DNA of 64,000 bases, taken from the NCBI RefSeq assembly GCF_964340395.1, contig NC_135566.1, positions 9,651,001-9,715,000 on the forward strand, read 5' to 3'. The notes below the pieces were generated by a model. That model saw only the letters and a list, made by a program, of their open reading frames with translations, was not told where the DNA came from and did not search any database. A program made the translations under genes and the position numbers. Origin of the DNA: Glandiceps talaboti. Lineage: Eukaryota > Hemichordata > Enteropneusta > Spengelidae. How positions within the stretch are numbered: the stretch's first letter is position 1; every line of letters starts with the position of its first letter. This document shows positions 1 through 11,500 of the stretch, in pieces.

Positions 1-2535
1 ATTTTAAAACAGATTTCCAAACAAAACAATTATATAGTACATAGTGCATGTACATGGGTATGGGTATTTTACCAGATTTCACCCTCTCTGTTGCTGGGGT
101 TACCAAACATTAACAAAGACACTGATACAAGTATAAGATTACATAGATTGATACAAAAACAACTTATAAGCTACGATACACTGTAACAGGTGCATAACAG
201 TGTGCCCAAATTTTGTTGTTGTGAGTCACGAGGAGAAAAACTGGAATTTGTGCGAGTCACCACATAGTAAGAGATAGGGGAACACCAAATTTTGGTGCGT
301 CACTAGAAATTGTGTGCGTCAGTGGCACCGTCAAATTGGCTGAGAGGGTACACACATTTGACATTACTACAGATTTCCTAATACCTTATACACTTTACAG
401 GGCACACACACACACACACACACACACATTTTTTACCAGCAAGACAACATTAGAAGTAATTGGATATGAGATCCTTATCAATGCTGACCAGTCATCCCCA
501 CTGAGTGACACAATAGCAACACACCAACCCATAGTCAGCTACTAAGACATACAAGTTTTGATGAAGTAATCATGTGGAACATAACTGTTTAATACTAAAT
601 AATAGAAAATTATATAAACATATGTTACATAATAGCAATATGAAAGCCGAGGGTTTGATGTTGATATAATATTCATAACATTTATGATATACGACACCAC
701 GATCTCAACTGATCAAATCACTCATCTGATATTTTATAAAGAGTAATAGTAGCCTTAAACTTTAAAGGCCAAGGATTCAATCCCAGGTTCTTTCATTAGT
801 GTTACTTTATTAGTTGAGTGATAAGGATTCAATAGGACTATCTTTTGTTCAGTACCATAGTTTTACCACACTTCTGGTTTACAGTGCAAGGGCGTATGGC
901 ACATTTTTTGGGTCTCATGTGAAATTCTTGTTAATTTTTGCCAACATATCACATTGTGTTCCCCATCATCTGAGCGATCAAAAAATACATGTTTATGTTA
1001 ATATTCCTATGGGCATACAATAACATTATGTATCTCTATTTATATTGTTGATATGTGTACACACACACCTATAGTTCTATTTGTTTATCACACCTAGATT
1101 TTAAACCTACCGTACCAGGAGCTGGGCCTTTATTTTAAAGGCAGTTGATTCCATGTGACACAAAATTTGGAGAAAATGAAATGAAGCATTTTCTGTTTGA
1201 TAATATTATAACACAGTCACTACTTTAAACATATTTCCTACCCTTGCCATGTATCTATATATTCATTATCAATTAATAGAGAAATTGAAGAACGATCATA
1301 TTTCCATAGTCTAGCTGTGTGATTCCCATAGTGTTGATTGATGTTTGAACTGTCAAAACAAATAAAATATGCATGTACATGCAAACAGCAACAATACAAA
1401 AATGTACAAAAATATACCAGTTATATAATAATGATATCATCATATGAGATGTACATGTATTATCTCTTGCTGATGTGAGTTGATTTATGCTCAGTTACTG
1501 TAATGTAATCCAGAATTAGTGCATACATTGAGTCTTATTTTGTTACATGTAGGAGTAGTATAGTTAAATTTGTCTACATTGGAAAAAAAAAATACTCGTT
1601 TACTTCAGTACTTGTTCATAGTTCTCCTTGGCCCTATCTCAAGGTCCTGAATAAATATCTAACACTTCTCATGTACCTTCAATACCTCAGTAATCAAATT
1701 ATTAGATTAGGTACATGGCCAATTTGACACGTATTGCAATTACTTGCAGCAAATGATATTAAATGCGATAGGAAATTAAACCTGACCAAAAAAAAACCCG
1801 ACTACGGACTAGAGTGATTTGCAATAAACCGCACGTCAAATTTCTGTCATGTTGCCTTATATATATTAAACCACAATTCAATGCACCTGTTATGTGAAGT
1901 GATGTCATCTACAAAAATTATGGTGACAACATCAAAACCATGTATTATTGTTGTGATGTGAGATTTATCTTCTTTTTGAATCTAGAATAACACTATGAAA
2001 TTATAATTTGTTCTTCCTTGTGTATCAAAATATCAATTTACTATAATCTGCCATATGATTTGACCCCTTAAGTATGTCATAAGTCACTAGACCCTCTAAG
2101 CTGTCCATTTTTATATTACATTTGACAGCTAGATCTGACATAGTCGTATTTGATATAATTGAAGACTTCAATATAGTTACTGGTACATGGAGGGTTAGAA
2201 ATTTATTCCTAGCCTAAGTTCCCCCCTACTATACCACTGATTATATAGTGTAACTGTAATATAATTTCTAATCTCTTTAATTACATACTTTATTATGTAT
2301 GATTGTATCTTAGACTTTAGACAGTCACTCAACTGTGTTATATTCCTGAAGTCATGTAATGCGTAATACCTCTCAGTAAATATCAAAAGTGACAGGTGAT
2401 GTCTGAAGAAGCTTGGTTCATATTCTGAAAATGAAAATATAATTACATTGTGTATGGGTTACCAAAGTAACTGTATGTACATCAGAAGTAAACACTGAAA
2501 CATTTGAAACTTTTTCTGTTACTCTGCTCAGGAAA

Positions 2536-2870
2536 ACTCACACCAACTCTCAGTAAAAATCAAATTTTTTTGAAGTAGATATCAAAATGAAGCCAGAATC
2601 CAGTAGAGTGCAGTATGGCCAATGAATACTACATATGTGTAAATCCCATGAGAAAATACAAGATTGTAGATTTCCTTGAAGATGATGAACCCCTAAATTT
2701 CTTTTATTATCTCAAAAGACCAGAAGCAAGCTTTTACATGGTACAGGCCGTAGTTACTGTTTGGAGAAATTTTATAAACTTTGATTTCTGGGGAAATTGG
2801 CCCAAAGGGCACGTTCTACCTAACTCTAGTCTTACATGTATATTTAAGAAAGTGAATTATAGTGTACTGA
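2536..2870 (+). repeat. Interspersed repeat family A, copy 1
   Basis: This copy matches the reverse complement of 14872-15240 and 40612-41010. Shared landmarks include a block reading aaatttcttttattat and, about 90 bases later, ggggaaattgg or its variants. It lacks obvious terminal repeats and any coding capacity. It may be a SINE or MITE fragment; the class is undetermined. Confidence 0.6.
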
Positions 2871-5800
2871 GAGTAGTGAAATTATTGTAACTTGATGCAA
2901 TATATTGATGTAAGTTACTTTATCATTATCACAGTAAATTTGTTTTGAAACCTGAGTCCAAAACAGATAATTTTTAAAAAAATTTGTTTCAGATTTTCAA
3001 TATCTTAGAACTGCTATGTTCTGCATGAGGAGACAGATGATAGTTATAATCATAGCAAAGTTATTGTCCCTAGACAATTGAATGTGTACCTGATATTCCA
3101 TTAGCGTTTACCCCAGAGAATACTGATAGGAATTGTAGGAAATTATTATGACACAAGAAAATATTTTTGATGGTATTAATATCAAGAAGCCTGTCATATC
3201 ATATCATATCATATCATGTGATGAGACATGTATATATATCTTGTATATATATATATATACATGAAATCAGAAATGGATATATTAGAGATCAATTTCTTTT
3301 TGTACACTTCATTTAGACTGCACTAGCTGTAACTGGAGGTATTATTTATTCAATCAGATAACCAACAATATTGTCACTGAAAATTGTTTGAAAAAACCAG
3401 TGATTAGACTTTGTACATATCAGGTCCTAAGTTATTATTATCAACATTATATGTAGCACTTTCAGGAAAGGTAAACAAGGTTTGTTTGACCAGTTCTGTG
3501 TATAGATATATCCCTAATGTACATTACCTGGTTATAATACTGGTTATGTGTACTATTAATAGAAACCTTGTAAAATGTTGTTAGTACACAGTGTAGTAAA
3601 AATAGAAATTTTATGACCACAGCGCTGTTGGTTTGTTAAACAAGTGTTACAATGAGAAAGTTCGATCACCCCTTTCACGAAATAAGTTATGTCCCATTGT
3701 GTGCCTTTAATCACACCACAATTGATAATAATTGCCATAAGCTACACAACGCCATTGTAATCCATGATACAATATATACCTTGGCAGTCTATTCAAATCT
3801 CAAGGTCTTAATTTCACACTTTCAGGCCAAACAAAAAAAAATTGTGAGTTTCCGATAATCCAACTGACCCAAGTTTAAGCTGTTGCCGCTAAACATTTTT
3901 TTACATTCAAAAAAGTAAAAAGTAAAAATGCTGAGAATTTACATGTACCTCTATTTTAGTGTAAATTTTCTTGCCAAAGTATAATTGGTCATTTTCTTAA
4001 AAATCACATTCCTGAGAAACTTGTTCTTTTCAGACTCTAAGTGAAATTTATACAATACAGTCCACATATTATGTTTGTCTAATTCACATGTAATTGTCGT
4101 CATCAACTTTTACATCTCATTAAACTATCACAATATTGTGACTAATGAGTATCTTGTCGTAGGGTCGAAGCAGCTTCTCAAAAAACATAAAATAAAATAA
4201 AATTCCGACTAACCAACCTACACTATTTTGTGAAGTCATGTTATTGGAAACAAAGAATCTTTCTATTTTGCCTAATCAGGCAAATGAATAGGGATTTATT
4301 TTTGAGATTGTCCTAATTGAAAATAATTGTGAATGACAATTTTATTACTTGGGAAGAAATGTAATCAGTTTATATTTGGCACATTGTTGAATTGGAACTG
4401 ACTGACAGAGATTAAAACAACTGAGTTTATGATACAGGTTTCTTCAGGTGAAATGTAGTGTCTACAAAAAAAAAAAAAAAAAAAAAAAAAAATGATTTGC
4501 TGACAGGCTAGTCTGAAATTCAAGCCATTTTTGTACTCAATATGCCATACTTTGGTTATGCATTTTTCAGCCATTTTGGAAATAGGTGTCCTGTTACCGG
4601 AAAGGAACCCAAGATCACGAAATACGAGGATTAAACTTTTCATCGTGTATGAGAAATGGATTGTCAGTATAAAAAGTCATCAACAAAATTGAAAAACAAA
4701 CTATTGAAAAGGGAAGAATCAGACAAGTATTTCAATCGAACAAGAATGTTATCAACATTTGCCATGAAATGTATAGAAAGGAGAATTGTCCAAATATTGT
4801 AAAGCCCGGCTGGTCTACACTTCCGGTCATAAACCGTTACTGAATAATTCCCCTGGTTAACAAACTACATTTGTACAAAGAAAGAAATACAAGTGATTTG
4901 TTTGACACATGTCCGTTTCTACATCAAAAGTGGAAGAAGAGAACTTGTGTATGAAACTATGTTTGTAAATTGTATGCTATGCATTCAATCTTTTATCTTT
5001 CAAATAATCCGGATTGGACGTATTGCTACAGACATTGAAGTTTTACTTCTATGTTTCAAAGCTCTGTTTCATTTGTATACAGTACATTGTGTATACACAC
5101 AAAGAACACACAAATAAAAAAAACTGTGTTCAACTTTTTTATCAACGTTTTCACTGTTTTGGTTTCAATATCACTGACTACTGATATGATGTCATGATAC
5201 CAAATGTGTTAATAAGGAGATAAGACTTTATATCAGTGTTTCATCACGCACTATTGTTCCCAAAATAGGAAAGCTAAGTTTTCAAACACGGAACAGTGTT
5301 TTTTTGCTTACAGTGTAGGTTTTAGAATCCTGACACAAAGAAAGGGAAATACGCATGTGGTAAAAAGTCATAGTTTTCTGAATTCCGGTGAACTGGATGA
5401 GGAACTTATGTAGATTTGTATTCACCGACACATATGCTTACCACTTCAAAGCAAAACGATACTCAAAATTCAAGTTGAGGCAATATATGTATGAAACAAG
5501 TCAGTTACATCATAGACAGTGCTAGTGGAGGGGGAAATTTTCCCTCCACTGTCTAATCTATGGTTTTGCTGCTTCATGTACATGTATCATGTTGGAATCA
5601 ACTGGAAACAATGCTTGTATGGGTCTCTTCCTCTTGCCAACATTTTAAAACATATTTTATCAACCCATCCTACAATGTATAAACTTTAAAGATTTTTTTA
5701 CTGCATAACACATTTATGATATTACCATATGTGCATCATGTACATGTATCATGTGTAAATCAATATTCAATATAAAAATTATATAACCATATTGGTATCA

Positions 5801-6132
5801 CAATTAGACAAAATATTTCAAATTTTTTCTTACATTCATTACAGTATTGCTATTTGTTGGAGTACTTAACTTAGTGGTATTAAACCATGCAAAACAAAGC
5901 TAGTTGTATGCATTCAAACAGTGAATGTTGCAACCGGATTAATACCCACTTCATTCTACATCATAACAACACGTGTCTATGTCATCCATGTTACAATACT
6001 TGAAATATAAACCCAAACCTTCAGAATTGCCACTATTTTCCTCAAATTTCTTAAATTAAGACTGAGTTAACATTATTATATCATTCTCCAATATTTTCAA
6101 CATTCAACTGGAAAATATCTGTGACTATTCAT

Positions 6133-6268
6133 TTTTGACTCATAGTGGCAAGGCCCCTTATGTCACTCATCTTTGACTCAGCAACAAGGCCCCTTATGCC
6201 ACTCATCTTTGACTCAGCAACAAGGCCCCTTATGCCACTCATCTTTGACTCAGCAACAAGGTCCCTTA
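6133..6268. repeat. 36-bp minisatellite, about 3.7 copies
   Basis: Tandem copies of a unit that includes ctttgactcagcaacaaggc followed by cccttatgccactcat. The middle copies are nearly identical, so the expansion is recent. The bases just before the array (about 6090-6110, ttctccaatatttt) resemble the outer edge of the hairpin element at 7656-7801, so the array may have grown inside a related element. Confidence 0.8.
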
Positions 6269-6686
6269 TACAAATGTATGTCACTCATATTTTTTTTTTC
6301 AGAACAAGAAAGTAAAAGCAATGGAGAATACTATCAGCTTAATCCCATTTTTTCCCAACTTTTAGGTTTTTGTGTATGCTTGCAACAAATATCCCATTGT
6401 AGAAAGAGTTTTAATCATGAAAAAAGTAATTATCCCCTATAATCTTCTATGTGCACAGCTTCATTTTAATTTTCAATGTAATATGATTCTTTTCATGAAT
6501 TAAAACAGTAATCCTCTGTGAATTCTGTCATTTCATTATCAAAATTGGTTTGTAAATTGTTTTTTGATCTCATACCAGCCAGTCGAACTTTTAACGTTGT
6601 AATTCAATATGTGACAGCCAGTTTCAGTGGTATAATGAAATGGTTTATTGCTTTTCTCTAAATCTGGGACATAGATTATGCTAATG

Positions 6687-6788
6687 TGACCTTTGACCTC
6701 GTTCTACTTTCATCAATGCACCCCATCTCTTGGCATTGGCTATTGCTCAAAAAAAGCAACTGATGACATATATGGATCTCTTTAATAT
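6687..6788 (+). pseudogene. Tandem duplicate of a phosphatase intron/exon edge (decayed)
   Basis: Bases 6687-6775 repeat bases 6789-6876, which contain the 3' splice site and first ~55 bases of the phosphatase exon. The coding part (aatgcaccccatctcttggc and on) is almost unchanged. The upstream copy has lost the acceptor: ttttcag in the real copy reads tttcatc here. An A-rich change follows, and no donor is present. It is a non-functional pseudo-exon edge inside the intron. Confidence 0.8.
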
Positions 6789-6817
6789 TGACCTCTGACC
6801 TTTGTTCTACTTTTCAG

Positions 6818-6930
6818 CAATGCACCCCATCTCTTGGCATTGGCTATTGCTAGGAAAGCAACGGATGAAATATTGAAATATGACCTTAGGTCATTCCAGC
6901 AACCAACAGACAATGAAGACGAAAAACCAG
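6818..6930 (+). CDS. Phosphatase exon a (pre-catalytic helical region)
   Basis: Acceptor ttttcag at 6811-6817, donor gtaaga at 6931. Codes for a segment starting [19 protein letters not shown]. It aligns with the region of human PPM1F just before VTLLDAQSL. It begins with the third base of a split codon and ends in phase 1. Confidence 0.8.
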
Positions 6931-7375
6931 GTAAGAGTCGATTTTCTGGTTCTGTGATGCATTTCATGAGATGTCAACACTATGTGGTTACCTTTAGACT
7001 TGTTTTGTGTTTTATATACATTTGAAATAACACATATTGACCTCCATTTGTGAGGGATTTTACAGAACAAAGACTCAATGACAGAAAAGGCCTTTACTTG
7101 TAAATCCCAGATATGGTCAGGTGACATTCCCCAGCCGAGTAGCACATGTACAACCCTGTGCAAGTACAGAATATGCATGTGATGCATCTTGGAACCAACT
7201 ACTTGTTCATTGATATATTCTCTGTGATCAACTGAAATAGTTTTAGTTTCAGCACATATTTTCAAAGAATATCTTACTCGATATATATTGATAGATACAG
7301 AGATACTCTGAATATACAGTGTACATTTCATAAAGTATTTCTGCAGAGGCAAAGTTAGAAAATGCTCTAGAAATC

Positions 7376-7410
<35 letters not shown>

Positions 7411-8258
7411 TTGATTTGTTCAGCCTTTCAGTGTTTCCACTAACACATGATTAGTGTTTGCAGTGTTTTATTATCTGCAATCACTGATCGGTGTGTTTGG
7501 TGACAGTGGTATTATTGAGTAGGGTGCTTGCTTGTTTTATTTTCAAAATTTGCAATTTTCATCTTGTGTGGAGAAAGTATAGATGTAAAACTATTGACAT
7601 GGCTGTTAAAAGCTGTCCCATAAACCATGTGTAGTCATTTCATATTTAAATGTAATTCTCCAATATTTGCCTTCATTCAGCCAAGGAAAACATGAGTGAC
7701 CTAAGGGGGCTTTGTCACTGCTCATCTAGCAACTCGTAGTGACAAAGCCCCCTTAGGTCACTCATGTTTTCCTTGGCTGAAGGAAGAAAAATATTGGAGA
7801 ATAACATAATTATACCAGCATCACTAATCAAAGAAAAATCAAGGAAACAATTTTGAATGTTGCGACTTATATTTTGTACCCAGCAGAACCAGTGACATAG
7901 ATACACGTTGCGTAATGTAGAACAACCAGAGTTATATATTCCATATTTTTTGTTCAACTTGGCTCATACATGATGATATAAGATAGTCATACATGTTTGT
8001 TTTATTTCTTTTAGTCATTGATGCCAATTCTTTGTGCAGAGAAGTTTTCAAAAGAGTTCATAGGATTTGTAAAGACTGGAAGGAGAACTTCCCTAATCTA
8101 GGTCTTCCTGACACCGTACCAACAACTTCAGAATATGCAATCAAAAACACCAGGCGGAAAATGGAAGACAAGCATGTCATTGTTAAAGATCTCAAAGTTT
8201 TATTTCCTTCCAAGGTAAATGTTACACTGTTTGTGTACATGCATGCATCTATCCATCT

Positions 8259-8299
<41 letters not shown>

Positions 8300-8474
8300 C
8301 ACACACACAAACACACACACACGCACACACACACACAAAGACATTTTACTCAAACACAGACGGACACATGCACACACTCACATTTGTATGCAGACACACA
8401 TACACACACGTGCACACACCCACTACTCACACATGCACGCACACAAACACAACACACACTCACACACTCACTCA

Positions 8475-8508
<34 letters not shown>

Positions 8509-11500
8509 GTGTTGTAGTGTTGGTAGAATGGTGTGATAATTTATGTCTTAACAGTAGTAAAATCTACATAAAATTTTACCAAATCCTTTACTTAATAGCA
8601 ATGCTACAAATGTACAGTGTTTCTCCCATACTGCTTGATTTTTTAACATTACATGTAGTGTACACCTGTATGTACATCACTGAGGTGACTGGCCAACAGC
8701 AGGCAGAGAATATCTCCACTAAATCATCTGATAGTAAATGGGTGTTTCCCACGATACCATGCTATTTAGGAAATCCACATAATCCAATACACACAGAAAA
8801 GGTTGCCCAGCTTAAACAAACCATTCACTTCAATGAATACATTTGTTTTGGGGTCCATGTTTGTAGGTGTTTGTCACCTGACTGATGTCAGAACACAATA
8901 TAAATAAACAGAATTGAAAAGGCCTTTATTCTCTGAATATACAATGTACTAGATACACTTGATAAGACATTTCTGTAGAACCAAAGTTACAAAACGTTTA
9001 AGTAAAGTTTCTAAGGTAATCATGCTTTACAACTAAAGAAATTTATCAACCTGTTGGTATATTAACCCCAAATATTTATAGGTAAATCCATTTTCACGAG
9101 GAGGATAAACCTTAATAATTTCCATTCTAGAAAATTCTGAGAAGTTTGGTCTGTAACCAGTTCTTGAAGATTATATTTTTCACATAATGGAAACTAGTGC
9201 ATCATGGCTTTTGTAGTAAACATCAATTTTTCTAATTTTGGAGAGAGAGAGAAACTTGGTTACAACACTGCACTGCATTTACACCACTTTAGTCACAAGT
9301 TTATAATGAGATGCAAGCTGATTTGTGTAAGGGTCGTTGGTGGTTAAAGGAGTTAGCTTATATTTTCCTTTCTAGGAAATTGTGAATTTTGATCTTCAAT
9401 TAGTTCTCAAAGACTATGTTTTTCACATTTATTGAGTGAAGCACGTTGTAGCTTTTGTAGCATATTGTTGTACATCAATTTCCTCAATTTACTTTTGAAA
9501 AAAACAAACTTGGCCAACATTACATTTACACCACTTCACTCACAAGTTTATAGAGAGACACAGAGGTGACTTATTAAATATTAAAAGGTTATGGGTGGTT
9601 AAGCAGTTCGCTTGTATGCCTTTTACCACTTCAGTCTGGATTCAGACCCATCCATCACTGGCCGGGTTTGATTGAAAATTAACCAGGTCTGTATCAAAAT
9701 TTAGAAGGATGATACTCAGTTTGACCCTACTGAACAATACAGGTTTTCTCTGGGTGCTCCAGATTCCTCCTGCCTTTTAACACTTTGTTACTAGGACACT
9801 GCTCATTCAAAAAATTTCTGAATTTATTTTGCCCAGCAAAGATTATCATCATGTACTATTTGATAGAGATGTATTATGATTGTCATTCTACAGCTTGAAC
9901 ACAGTCAGCAGTCTTATTATGCAGTGTTTGATGGACACGGTGGTTTAGATGCATCAAGTTATGCAGCAGCTCATCTTCACTGTCAGTTAGTACATCACTT
10001 GAAGTTTAATTCTGATGTCGAAGGAGCTCTCAAAGACACTTTCAGGAAAACAGATTCTATGTTTGTGGAACGAGCAGAAAGAGAAGTAAGATTGTTTGAA
10101 GTTTTGTTATCACTTCTAAACTTTTTACTCTGGCTGCTGATTGGCTCTGATATACAATACAAATTTCTTCTATCGTAACTTGATCAAGACATTCTGTTCA
10201 GAGTTTTCAAAAAGTAACAATATAATCATGGGTATGGCTTTCCTTGTTTGCTATTTATAAAACACAGATACCACAAACGGTAAGTGTGTACATGTACTCT
10301 GTTTGGAATTTCATTCCGTGATGCAAACATAGTATTTTCTTTACTGTGCATGGGTAGACTATTACTGTATCATAGCTCCTATGAAAAATACACGGTCTAA
10401 ATTGGAGTCTTGATTTGGTGAAATAGATCAAAAGTGAAGTGTGGGGTTGTCAAATTGGTGATATATCCATACCAAATGGACCCGGAATGAACTTTCATTT
10501 GGCAATTTTTTTTTAAATGTTGTTTGTGATACTATTACTTGACTGCAAGTTATGCCATGATGGGGCGCCCTCACACATTGGTCAACCCATTCATTGGGCA
10601 TTTTTGTAGGTCGTAGGTGGGTGAGGGCAGAACAACACAACATATCTTACATTCTATTGTGATTCAAGCTACTTTGATTTTCAAACAGAGTTGAACATTC
10701 TAAGTCAATCCAGCTACATGCAATGAGACATTTGATGTTTTTCATTTTGCTGAGCAGAGATCAAGAAGTGGCACAACTGGTGTAGTTTCAGTTATCCGAG
10801 ACAACATGTTGTATTTAGCTTGGCTTGGTGACTCACAGGCTCTACTGATGAAGAACGGTAAACCATACAAAATAATGGAACCACACAAACCTGACAGAGA
10901 GGTGGGCAAAGTTTTTTCTCTCTCTTTTGTATTTTCTATAAAGTGACAAAGCAAGCATCAGAAAAATTGCTAATCAAAAAACCAAAATTGAATGATCTAG
11001 AATATGTTATTAACATACCAGTTCTCAGACTTTGAGTGTTAAATTTGACAAGATTCCAATACATTTTTCTTTTGGTATATTTTACCACTTTCTGTACTCT
11101 TCTATAATGGACCAATTGCTTGTCATAATCCAATTAATGGGGGGGGGGGGGGGAATTGTATAGTTTGGCCACTAGGGGGCAATATTCAACAATATATTTA
11201 TTTGTTAGCTTTTGGAGTGGGCTGGAGTTGCCCAGTACTTGAATATACTTTAACAAACAGAACTGAAGTCATTGGGCCAAACCTGCCAAACTATGTCACA
11301 ATACATCCTGTTCCTGTCATCAGAAAGATAAAAGATTATATGGTGTGGCCACTATGGGGTGCTATTCAACTGACATTACACAAGATGAAGACATTATTGA
11401 AACTTTTTCCCCGTTCATTGTTCAGGTTAGCCCCTTGCAAATGAATGAGGACCAAATTCAACTTGCTTTTTCTCAATAATCATGTGAAACACAAGTGATT

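Larger units (their letters stand above)
1..6686. other. Gene-free 5' flank or intron of the phosphatase gene
   Basis: No exon could be supported here; open frames are short and lack recognisable protein features or paired splice sites. The stretch holds a (CA)n run at about 401-428, short ATATC and TA repeats at about 3190-3260, an A run of more than 25 bases at about 4466-4492, an imperfect small palindrome at about 5512-5565, an interspersed repeat copy at 2536-2870 and a 36-bp minisatellite at 6133-6268. A degenerate tRNA-like B box lies near 768-790. The missing 5' exon(s) of the phosphatase may lie here unrecognised, or left of base 1. Confidence 0.6.
6931..8014 (+). other. Phosphatase intron with a 64-bp-arm hairpin and (GATT)n
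   Basis: Non-coding. It holds repeat family D copy 1 (about 7060-7360), a (GATT)n run at 7376-7411 and a long hairpin at 7656-7801. Confidence 0.8.
8215..9893 (+). other. Phosphatase intron: microsatellite, duplicated ~245-bp block, SINE-like fragment
   Basis: Contains a compound ACAG/AC microsatellite (8258-8508), repeat family D copy 2 (8914-8996), a tandem pair of ~245-bp blocks (9115-9610) and a SINE-like fragment (about 9630-9790, with ctctgggtgctccagattcc). No coding evidence. Confidence 0.75.

Noticed and set aside
2615-2890. 91-codon plus-strand frame starting MANEYYICVNPM
   Set aside because: It lies inside repeat family A; the related copy at 14872 gives a different frame with no conserved protein.
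6301-6364. Possible phosphatase exon after a strong pyrimidine tract (ttttttttttcag)
   Set aside because: The frame EQESKSNGEYYQLNP has no match to the PPM1F N-terminus and no good donor in a phase that fits exon a.
6891-7352. 153-codon minus-strand frame
   Set aside because: Overlaps a real phosphatase exon and repeat family D; no recognisable motif.
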